20,367 nucleotides of DNA, taken from the NCBI GenBank assembly GCA_015058265.1, contig SVCR01000003.1:1-20367 (forward strand). The letters are read 5' to 3'. Under the pieces are notes generated by a model that saw only the letters and a program-made list of their open reading frames with translations, did no database searches and had not been told where the DNA came from. This DNA is from Clostridiales bacterium (GTDB lineage: Bacteria > Bacillota_A > Clostridia > Peptostreptococcales > Anaerovoracaceae). Every line of letters begins with the position of its first letter. Position 1 is the stretch's first letter. The translations under genes were made by a program, and so were the position numbers. Below are positions 5,567-11,995 of this stretch, piece after piece.

Positions 5567-7354
5567 CTATTTGATCTTGATCTTCTTGACTTTGCTTGGC
5601 TTTGACCAGATCTGGCCGGTGTATTTGACATTCTTGTAAGTGTAGACCCTTACATAATAGGTCTTCTTGGATTTGAGCTTCTTGATCACTTTGGACGAAG
5701 CTTTCTTTCCGACCTTGACCGTCTTAACGCCCTTGTTGAACTTCTTGCTTGTGCTGTACTGGATGATAAAGCCGTCGATGGTCTTCTTTTCTTTTGACGT
5801 AGCTTTCTTCCAAGTGACCTTCATCTGTTTCTTCTTAGGCGAAGTCACTTTCTTGATAGTTGCAGCCTTAGGGATGATACAGAAATCTGACCATGCTTCA
5901 TCGGCATACTTGGTAGTGTCTTTCATAACGGCTGAGACGCCATACCACCCTATCGCTTTGGCCTTAGGCATCATGATCTTGTATTCTGATGCAGGGACCA
6001 CTGCCCCGGTTTTTTTACCATCCCAGATATATACAGTGCACTTAGGCTTGATAACCTTGCCTGTATAAACTGAAGTTGTCGGTTTCAATTTTAATACTAC
6101 ATCATATCTGCTGGCTACGACATCGACAGTTCCCTTTACCTCATAGCCGTAATCATCCTCTTCAACATACACCGTAAGGTTCAGTGTATTATCTCCCTTG
6201 ACAAGAGGTTTTCCTGAGAAGTTAGGCCAGATTTCTTCTTTCTTCTTATTTCCATCAAGATGGAATGCGTTCCAGCCGTCTTCAATCTCAACGCATTTGT
6301 ATGTTCCGTACAGCGAACCATCAGAATAGTAGACATCTATCTTGTTGCCGACCTTGCATACCGACTGATAAGCGGCTTCTGTCTGTCCGAGGTAACCTTC
6401 GAGCGGCTTGCCATCGGCAGTAGTAAAGACAGCTTTGGTCGGGCTCATCTTTACCTTGAGAGGAATCTTATCTGTTGATACAGGGCCACCAAGTGCCTCA
6501 TGGTAAGTAAACACTACGAAGTAGGACTTATCTCCTTCTATGGTACTATCCTCATCGAGTTCATTGCCTTCCTCATCATAATAAGTTCTTTCAAACCACA
6601 CATCTTCAGGATAGCCTTCCTCAGAATCGTAGGTTACTTTTCCATTAAGGAAGTATCCGACTTGGGTATCCCCATCATATTTATAACTTACAGATTTATA
6701 GTTTTCCCGTGATCCATCTGTATACACAACGGAAAAAACATTGCCGACTTCATCGTATGCCTCGAGCCAGTTCAGCTCATCTCCTTCGCGGACAGTAAAT
6801 TCCTTTCCGGAATACTCGAGAGACTTAGCGAAAGCGATATCCTCTGTTTTGACGTTAACTCCGTTTGCAGCCTTGTGGCCTTTGACATAGATGTCTACAT
6901 TGTACTCTGTATTCGGCTCCCAACGATTGTCCTCGCTCTGGTCATCTACAAACGACGGATATATCGTCCTATAATCTGACTCCTCGTACTCTTCACCATC
7001 TTCTTCATATGTATTAGTGTACTCATATATAAAGCAATAACGTTCTTCATCCTCATTGAACTCGCAGGTATATGTTTCCTGACCGCCATCCGGATGCTCA
7101 TCACTTTCCTTGTACGCTATAATGATCTGATCACCTGCAAAAGGCTTGTATTCTTCATCATCGTCACCCGTATATCTAAACCCCTGCTCGTCCAGATCAT
7201 ACCTTGCAGTGACATTGCTTGACTGAACATATGTTACGGACTCAACATCAGGATCCGACTCTCCGATTACTGTGACATCACAGTACACCGTAGTCCCGTC
7301 ACCGTCATCTTCTTCATCATCACCTGCAGAAGCTTCAGACCAGAATGAAAGCAT
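5567..7354 (-). CDS. C-terminal fragment: beta-repeat domains and Fn3-like domain
   Basis: The 595-codon frame after the stop begins at an internal ATG (MLSFWSEAS) with no signal peptide and no convincing ribosome binding site, so it is probably not expressed independently. Its first 100 residues are very acidic (DDEEDDGDG, GDDDEEYKPF). Residues of about 190-430 hold beta-strand repeats with tyrosine- and glycine-rich motifs (VVYTDGSRENYK, DVYYSDGSLYGTYK). Residues 497-595 are an Fn3-like domain rich in lysine (VTWKKATS, GFIIQYSTSKKF, YYVRVYTYKN), typical of the C-terminus of Clostridia surface proteins. The contrast between acidic N-terminal and basic C-terminal regions is striking. Confidence 0.65.
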   Translation of the reverse strand: MLSFWSEASAGDDEEDDGDGTTVYCDVTVIGESDPDVESVTYVQSSNVTARYDLDEQGFRYTGDDDEEYKPFAGDQIIIAYKESDEHPDGGQETYTCEFNEDEERYCFIYEYTNTYEEDGEEYEESDYRTIYPSFVDDQSEDNRWEPNTEYNVDIYVKGHKAANGVNVKTEDIAFAKSLEYSGKEFTVREGDELNWLEAYDEVGNVFSVVYTDGSRENYKSVSYKYDGDTQVGYFLNGKVTYDSEEGYPEDVWFERTYYDEEGNELDEDSTIEGDKSYFVVFTYHEALGGPVSTDKIPLKVKMSPTKAVFTTADGKPLEGYLGQTEAAYQSVCKVGNKIDVYYSDGSLYGTYKCVEIEDGWNAFHLDGNKKKEEIWPNFSGKPLVKGDNTLNLTVYVEEDDYGYEVKGTVDVVASRYDVVLKLKPTTSVYTGKVIKPKCTVYIWDGKKTGAVVPASEYKIMMPKAKAIGWYGVSAVMKDTTKYADEAWSDFCIIPKAATIKKVTSPKKKQMKVTWKKATSKEKKTIDGFIIQYSTSKKFNKGVKTVKVGKKASSKVIKKLKSKKTYYVRVYTYKNVKYTGQIWSKPSKVKKIKIK

Positions 7355-7456
7355 ACACTGATTTTCCCCAGGGAGAAGAATGCCATTCGGGCATACTGTG
7401 CCGAATTCTTCACACTCTTCATTGCTTGTATCCCCGTCCAGATAGAATCCTCTATA

Positions 7457-7777
7457 TTACTCAACATCTTCTTCATCTTCATATTCATCTTCGTCAGAAT
7501 CAGTATCATCCACATATTCGTCTTCTTCAGAATCAGTGTCAACGAATTTGTATACTTCAACCTCTTCATTTGAATATGTAACAGTAAACTCCGAGCCTTC
7601 GATATAATAATCGAAACCACTAGTTCCTACCTCACCGGTCAACGGCTCCGGGCTGTAGTACTCCAGTGATACAGGCACACGAGAATCTGCTGCCGCTTCA
7701 ACAGGCGTCAATGGCATGAACGTAACGATCATAGCCAGCGTGAGCAGCAGCGAAAGTAAATACCTTGCTTTCTTCAT
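7457..7777 (-). CDS. N-terminal fragment: signal peptide plus acidic repeat region
   Basis: The translated piece before the internal stop is 106 residues. It has a signal peptide (MKKARYLLSLLLTLAMIVTF, likely cleavage after the VEAAA region near residue 30), a beta-rich segment with FTVTYSNEE, and an acidic tandem repeat (VDTDSEEDEY, VDDTDSDEDEY, EDEEDVE) up to the stop. On its own it would be a short secreted acidic peptide. A longer upstream ATG at 7798 overlaps the ribosome binding site used by 7777 and is rejected. Confidence 0.6.
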   Translation of the reverse strand: MKKARYLLSLLLTLAMIVTFMPLTPVEAAADSRVPVSLEYYSPEPLTGEVGTSGFDYYIEGSEFTVTYSNEEVEVYKFVDTDSEEDEYVDDTDSDEDEYEDEEDVE

Positions 7778-7875
7778 AGACTTGTCCTCACCTTTCATAA
7801 ACAACAGGAACAGAAAACAGCAGGCGCAGATAAGCGTTAGATTGGATACTTCCAAATCTGACGGCGCCCTGCGTT

Positions 7876-7905
7876 TTCTTACAAATTGTTAAGAATAGTA
7901 TAGCA
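7876..7905 (-). promoter_or_regulatory. Extended -10 promoter and TSS-proximal dyad for the broken surface protein gene
   Basis: On the minus strand TGC-TATACT (7897-7905) is an extended -10 element about 115 nt upstream of the start at 7777. Immediately downstream, at 7876-7895, is an imperfect palindrome with arms TTCTTA and TAAGAA at the expected transcription start, a possible operator. No clear -35 is present. From 7906 to 8067 I see nothing else of note. Confidence 0.5.
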
Positions 7906-8067
7906 TGAGAATAGTACAAATATCGCGGAATAATTTATACATATTGAGTCGCAAACGTTTTCGAAATGAGATTTTTTGGGCAGAAGTTGTATGCAAGAGC
8001 GCGATGTCGGGCGTGAGTTGTGCTTTATTCCTCGTTTATCTTTTTCTACGGCATGCTTCATTTACTT

Positions 8068-8097
8068 GCTCTTACCGGTTCACTCTCATTCGGAGTA
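8068..8097 (-). pseudogene. Decayed copy of the nuclease gene 3' end
   Basis: GCTCTTACCGG at 8068 and CACTCTCATTCGGAGTA ending at 8097 match 8537-8567, which encodes the end of the nuclease (ILRMRVRPVRAGN). The copy carries a 1-nt deletion that shifts the frame, so it is a remnant. It lies at the left edge of hairpin array 1, while the intact 3' end lies at the right edge. The array is thus bounded on both sides by the same gene end. Confidence 0.7.
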
Positions 8098-8100
8098 ACA

Positions 8101-8508
8101 GAATTGGTGATCATTCTACAAGCACGATCCACTTGTCACCAATTCGTACGCCGTATATTGTTCCATTACTCTGATTCCTCTATCAGAATTGGTGATTGAT
8201 AATAAAGATTCTCGCTATTCGCACCAACTCTCCTGTTCGCATTTCCACCGAGTTGGTGATATATAAATGCAAGCATTATTCCGCGCACCAACTCCCCTGC
8301 CTGCATTGTATAGCGAGTTGGTGCTGATTTAATGGCATCTGTCTCTTGCGCACCAATCCCTCTGCTATATCCGAGTCATGATTGGTGCTAATCAAAGCAG
8401 AACGAGCTTCGGATCACCAATTCGTGCGCCGCATATTGATCTACAGCTCTGAATTTCCTGAAAGCATTGGTGCTCATTCGAGCAGCACGAGCTTCTGTTC
8501 ACCAATTC
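8101..8508. repeat. Hairpin array 1: long inverted repeats in order A-B-C-D-A-A
   Basis: Six CACCAA arms with partners. A: TCACCAATTC (8136-8145) with GAATTGGTGA (8186-8195), 40-nt loop. B: CACCAACTC (8222-8230) with GAGTTGGTG (8250-8258). C: GCACCAACTC (8285-8294) with GAGTTGGTGC (8315-8324). D: GCACCAATC (8350-8358) with GATTGGTGC (8380-8388). Second A: TCACCAATTC (8414-8423) with a degenerate CATTGGTG near 8465-8472. Last arm: TCACCAATTC (8499-8508). A leading GAATTGGTGA lies at 8101-8110. Loops of B, C and D are 19-21 nt. Spacing is 85, 64, 65 and 64 bp, giving a 278-bp macro-repeat. Arms co-vary between classes. No ORF of substance lies here. Confidence 0.85.
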
Positions 8509-8526
8509 ATGCGCTGTATTGCTTAT

Positions 8527-9360
8527 TCAATTGCCCGCTCTTACCGGACGCACTCTCATTCGGAGTATGTCATCAATCGGCCCCATATCTAATCTTCCAT
8601 TGACGTCATCGTATGTGAAGTATACCTCTCTCCCCGGAAGATATCCTTTCTTCCAATAATCGAATTCTCTGATTTCTGCATTTTCTCTGTAAATTGGGTT
8701 GCTCAACATCCCTTGATGCTCAATCAAAATAACAGTCTCATAATCGATTTCTGAAAGAATCGTAAAATCCGGATAGAATACCCGATCTCTCGTCTGTATT
8801 GGCAACTCATAGACGAATGTATATCCAGCTTCAGTCAAATGGTTATATATCATTGCCTCAGACTTTGACCTGACATACTTTCCGTCGATAGTCGGCTGCG
8901 TCAAATTCTCTGGATGTATGATTGGAAACAAGCTCTTATGAGCTTCCGCTTTCTCCTTCCATTCACGCGCAGTCTTAACCGGGTTAAAGCCGCTAATGAC
9001 TCTCATTCTGTACGACTTCGGAAGCATTTTACTGATTGCTTCAAAAGACGGATCTTTGTACCCTTTGATAAAATTCTCAGCTAATTCAATATTCTCCTCA
9101 ATAATCTGGAGAGAAAGAGCAAGAAAACGCGCCTCCTTGATCGATTTAACAATATTATTATTATCGTTGCCAGCATACCTAAATGGAGCCTTACTATTAT
9201 TCCTAACACAGTAATAGGTGACATTATTCACACAGTTGCCAGGATGCAGTTGCATTCCAGCAAAGCGCTTTAATTCGCGATATCTCGACTTCTGTAAATC
9301 TCTGATACCTCTGAGCGTCTCCATATTATTCCGGACAGTTTCAACAACTTTATCTTTCAC
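8527..9360 (-). CDS. PD-(D/E)XK nuclease-like protein of unknown function
   Basis: About 277 residues from a GTG at 9360, chosen because AGAAGG lies 9 nt upstream; an in-frame ATG at 9405 has no usable ribosome binding site. The N-terminal half is helical and charged, with YYCVRNNSKAPFRY and a lysine/glutamate-rich helix, and no signal peptide. The C-terminal half has the hallmark order YVRSKSEAMIYNHL, VFYPDFTIL, VILIEHQGM. The candidate metal ligands are Glu in KSE, Asp in YPDF and Glu in IEHQ, with Gln or His in place of the usual Lys. REVYFTYDD follows. This matches my memory of a widespread, uncharacterised Bacillota family with YPDFTI and WEHFG motifs, probably nuclease-fold. The gene stands alone, flanked on both sides by hairpin arrays, and its 3' end is partly duplicated at 8068-8097. 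Catalysis and any target are unproven. Confidence 0.75.
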   Translation of the reverse strand: MKDKVVETVRNNMETLRGIRDLQKSRYRELKRFAGMQLHPGNCVNNVTYYCVRNNSKAPFRYAGNDNNNIVKSIKEARFLALSLQIIEENIELAENFIKGYKDPSFEAISKMLPKSYRMRVISGFNPVKTAREWKEKAEAHKSLFPIIHPENLTQPTIDGKYVRSKSEAMIYNHLTEAGYTFVYELPIQTRDRVFYPDFTILSEIDYETVILIEHQGMLSNPIYRENAEIREFDYWKKGYLPGREVYFTYDDVNGRLDMGPIDDILRMRVRPVRAGN

Positions 9361-9536
9361 AACACTAATCCTTCTAATTCTATATAAACTGAAGCACCTG
9401 ATCATCTTCTGATCATCTATGCCAAAATGATAACGAGTTTGACCAAATCATCGCAAACCACGATTTCACGCTATCCGACAGAAAACACACGACCTGAATA
9501 AAGCACACAGAAAAACATATCTGAGCCTCAGATCAC
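9361..9536. other. Upstream region of the nuclease gene
   Basis: This stretch should contain the nuclease promoter. On the minus strand TTGCGA, 17 bp, TTATCA is the best but weak match (about 9425-9455). No hairpin of the array type is present until 9537. Nothing else is recognised. Confidence 0.2.
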
Positions 9537-10018
9537 GCACCAACTCGCGTGTTGTTCCTCCGGGCGGAGTTGGTGCTGTATCGATTATAGCAATGGCTTG
9601 GCGCACCAACTCCCTTGCCTGCATTGTATAGAGAGTTGGTGCTGATTGAATTGCATCTGTGTCTTGTGCACTAATCCCTCTGCTATTTCCAAGTCTGGAT
9701 TGGTGCTAATTCGAGCAGCACGATCTTCGAATCACCAATTCGTGTGCTATATATCGATCCATTACTCTGATTCATCTAATAGAATTGGTGATCGTTTATA
9801 TTGATTCTCGCTATTCGCACCAACTCCCCTGCTCGCATTTCCACTGAGTTGGTGATATATTAACGCGAGCATTATTACACGCACCAACTCCCTTGCCTGT
9901 AATGTTTAGCGAGTTGGTGCTAATATATTGATATCCTTCTCTTGCGCACCAATCCCTCAGCTATATATTGGTCCAGATTGGTGCTACTCCAATGAAAGCG
10001 GCTTCAGCGCACCAATTC
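9537..10018. repeat. Hairpin array 2: long inverted repeats in order B-C-D-A-B-C-D-A
   Basis: Arms and partners: B 9537-9546 with 9567-9576; C 9603-9612 with 9633-9642; D 9668-9676 with 9698-9706 (left arm has one C-to-T change); A 9732-9741 with 9782-9791 (40-nt loop); B 9817-9826 with 9846-9854; C 9881-9890 with 9911-9920; D 9946-9954 with 9976-9984; a final single A arm at 10009-10018 without partner. The order, loop lengths (19-21 nt, or 40 nt for A) and 64-85 bp spacing match array 1. Loop and linker sequence also match class by class, for example CATTACTCTGATTC in the A loops. The array ends just before the pyruvate kinase terminator. Confidence 0.88.
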
Positions 10019-10036
10019 TGACCGTCTATTAAACGC

Positions 10037-10069
10037 AAAAAAATAGCGCAGCGCCGGTTAAGGCGCTGC
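10037..10069 (-). terminator. Intrinsic terminator of pyruvate kinase
   Basis: On the minus strand GCAGCGCC, a 6-nt loop and GGCGCTGC form a GC-rich 8-bp stem. GCTA and seven Ts follow. It is a good Rho-independent terminator about 50 nt past the pyruvate kinase stop. Confidence 0.85.
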
Positions 10070-10081
10070 TGAATTATATTC

Positions 10082-10107
10082 TCACATCCTGATGATCCGC
10101 ATGTGTT
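10082..10107 (-). repeat. Duplicated tail of the pyruvate kinase gene
   Basis: This segment repeats the last 28 bases of pyruvate kinase (10119-10146), with one base missing and two substitutions. It again reads ATG, then codons for RIIRM and a stop (TGA in place of TAA). It is a short tandem duplication of the coding tail lying in the 3' untranslated region. Confidence 0.7.
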
Positions 10108-10118
10108 GATCTTTGATA

Positions 10119-11606
10119 TTACATCCTGATGATTCTCATGGTGTTGGTCTCGGATCTCTGGTATCCGTGTCTTCCGGATACTACGCCGGCGATGAACACG
10201 TAGATGTCGCCTTCTTCGGCGATGCCTTTTTCGCTCATTAGCTCCAGGCAGTCTTCGAGCAGTTCATCTGTCGAATGTGCGCGTTCTGCGAGTGTCGGTC
10301 TGACGCCCCAGAAGAGCATCATCTGTCTGACGGCTGTCGGATCCGGTGAGAAAGCATAAATGTCTGAATCAGGGCGGCACTTGGATACCTCAAGCGCAGT
10401 CGAGCCGGAAGTGGTCGGCGCGAGTATAGCCTTAGCATCAAGCTCCTCAGCCGCCGCTACAGCCGCGATACAGGTCGTATTGGATATAGATGCCTTCTCG
10501 CCGTAACGACCGCGCAAATCGGCAAATTTGTCCTTTACGAACTGCTCTGTATATTCCGCTATAGAAGCCATCATCTTAAGGGCCTCCACAGGATACTCTC
10601 CGCTTGCCGTTTCTCCGGACAGCATGACTGCGTCAGAGCCCTCATAAACGGCGTTAGCTACGTCAGTGACTTCGGCACGTGTCGGCCTCGGGCTGCGCAT
10701 CATTGAATCCAGCATCTGCGTAGCAGTGATGACGATCTTACCCTTCTCGTTGCACATAGCGATCATCTCGCGCTGCAGCTGAGGGATTCGTCTTGCCTCG
10801 ACTTCAACGCCCAGGTCTCCGCGCGCTACCATGATGCCGTCTGCCGCATCGATGATCTCTTTCAGGTTTTCGATCCCTTCGCCCGATTCGATTTTGGCGA
10901 TGATCTTAGTGCTGGCTCCGGCTTCTTCCACCAGAGATCTTATTTTATTTACCGCTTCGGCGTTCCTGATGAACGAAGCTGCGATATAGTCAAAGCCATT
11001 GGCCAGGCCAAAGGTGATATCCTCGTAGTCTTTATCCGTCAGATCCGGCAGGCCTACGTTGATGCCCGGGAGATTCACGCCTTTGCGCTCGCCCAGCATG
11101 CCGCCGACAGAGACCTTGCACTTTATCTCCTGTCCTTCGATCTCGGTGACTTTCATCTCAATGACACCGTCGTCCATCAGCACTGTGTCGCCGACTGAAA
11201 GGTCATTGGCTATGTTCTCGTAAGTGACAAAGAGATGCTCCGCGTTCCCCTGCTGCCCCGATGTTCCGTTTCCGTTGCCTGCTCCGTTGCCTGCTCCATT
11301 TCCGCTTTCTACGGCAGGAGCCATCGGTGATATCAGGACGATGCTGTCTTTGACCAGCTTGACCGGCTGATGACCTTCGAGGAGTCCTGTTCTGATCTCC
11401 GGGCCTTTGGTATCGAGCAGCATAGCTATAGGACGCCCTGCTTCATCTGCTGCAGCACGGACTCTCTGCAGCATCTCGAGATGGCTCTCATGAGTTCCAT
11501 GCGAGAAGTTGAATCTCGCTACGTCCATCTCTTTGACAAGTTCTTTCAGGATATTGTCATCGGACTCTCTCGGTCCCATTGTGCATACTATCTTGGTTTT
11601 TCTCAT
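10119..11606 (-). CDS. pyk: Pyruvate kinase
   Basis: A 495-residue glycolytic enzyme that converts phosphoenolpyruvate and ADP to pyruvate and ATP. The start MRKTKIVCTMGP at 11606 follows GGGGGAGG with a 9-nt gap. Family motifs are in order: RFNFSHGTHESH (31-42), LLDTKGPEIRTG (63-74), the B domain, VNLPG (177-181), IIAKIESGEGIENL with the catalytic Lys238, MVARGDLGVEVE (259-270), ITATQMLDSM and the C-terminal regulatory-fold domain ending near ETNTMRIIRM. It lacks the extra phosphohistidine domain of Bacillus enzymes. Unusual is a Gly/Asn-rich insertion at about residues 98-122 in the B domain (SGNGAGNGAGNGNG and after), encoded by 12-bp repeats. The gene is monocistronic, with its own terminator at 10037-10069 and another upstream at 11904-11940. 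Confidence 0.96.
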   Translation of the reverse strand: MRKTKIVCTMGPRESDDNILKELVKEMDVARFNFSHGTHESHLEMLQRVRAAADEAGRPIAMLLDTKGPEIRTGLLEGHQPVKLVKDSIVLISPMAPAVESGNGAGNGAGNGNGTSGQQGNAEHLFVTYENIANDLSVGDTVLMDDGVIEMKVTEIEGQEIKCKVSVGGMLGERKGVNLPGINVGLPDLTDKDYEDITFGLANGFDYIAASFIRNAEAVNKIRSLVEEAGASTKIIAKIESGEGIENLKEIIDAADGIMVARGDLGVEVEARRIPQLQREMIAMCNEKGKIVITATQMLDSMMRSPRPTRAEVTDVANAVYEGSDAVMLSGETASGEYPVEALKMMASIAEYTEQFVKDKFADLRGRYGEKASISNTTCIAAVAAAEELDAKAILAPTTSGSTALEVSKCRPDSDIYAFSPDPTAVRQMMLFWGVRPTLAERAHSTDELLEDCLELMSEKGIAEEGDIYVFIAGVVSGRHGYQRSETNTMRIIRM

Positions 11607-11903
11607 TTATTGTTTCCTCCCCCGGGCCATTTGATCATTATCAATGACTCAATGATTTCTGTACCTAATCATTCCGTAGATCACACGTGTAGTTTACCAC
11701 TTTAAGCACTAGTATTTCCGCGGATCAAATATCAAGTTTAGCACCTACTAAATCATAAGGATTTCTGTGCCTCACTCGTATTGTTTTCAATTTATTTCAA
11801 ATGAAATCCTGTTGATTGCACTTATGGTTTACCACTTGCATCAATACGATTCCTCTTAACTGTATCACCTGATCGCATATATAGCAAAGCATATTTTGCA
11901 CAA
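11607..11903. other. Pyruvate kinase upstream region with weak repeats
   Basis: This non-coding stretch should hold the pyk promoter. GATAAT on the minus strand near 11634-11639 is a possible -10, but no good -35 is seen. GATTTCTGT(A/G)CCT occurs at about 11654 and 11760, and GTTTACCACTT at about 11692 and 11828, suggesting a diverged duplication of the upstream region. No RNA gene or ORF is recognised. Confidence 0.3.
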
Positions 11904-11940
11904 ATCGAAAACCGACTCTCCGTTGTCGGGAAAGTCGGTT
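11904..11940 (-). terminator. Intrinsic terminator of the surface-structure operon
   Basis: On the minus strand a 12-bp stem (AACCGACTTTCC with GGAGAGTCGGTT, one G-U pair) has a 7-nt loop and is followed by TTCGATTT. It lies 55 nt after the last gene of the operon. Confidence 0.85.
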
Positions 11941-11995
11941 ATCTTACGCTATCAGCAGATTGTACTTTGCTCGTTCAAGAGTAAAACAGTTTCTG

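Larger units (their letters stand above)
5567..7777 (-). pseudogene. Secreted repeat/Fn3 surface protein interrupted by an in-frame TAA
   Basis: Reading from the good start at 7777 (GGTGAGGA about 7 nt upstream) to 5567 gives 737 codons in one frame with a single internal stop, TAA, at 7457-7459. The 34 codons between that stop and the next ATG (7354) still encode protein-like sequence: YRGFYLDGDTSNEE, CPNGILLPGENQ. This continues a domain that recurs later in the protein as YKCVEIEDGWNAFHLDG and KPLVKGDN. The upstream part YKFVD joins YRGFYLDGD across the stop in the same order, so the interruption falls inside one repeat domain. A single base change from GAA (Glu), which would fit the acidic run around it, explains the stop. 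It may be a true pseudogene, a phase-like nonsense allele or a sequencing error. The intact protein would be secreted and end in a basic Fn3-like domain, with no sorting signal. Confidence 0.75.

Noticed and set aside
7354..7459. Frameshift as cause of the split surface gene
   Set aside because: The two halves are in the same frame (105 nt, 35 codons apart), so it is an in-frame stop and not an indel.
7267..7620. Separate 117-residue minus-strand gene overlapping the broken surface protein
   Set aside because: It is a shadow frame, rich in Met and Lys from GAT/GAA-rich DNA. The other frame continues cleanly across the same region apart from one stop.
8101..10018. CRISPR array
   Set aside because: Repeats are short inverted arms in four different classes with conserved loops and linkers; there are no unique spacers and no cas genes nearby.
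8101..10018. Integron attC-site array
   Set aside because: No integrase and no cassette ORFs between units; spacing is too short and regular, and the arms lack the attC core GTTRRRY.
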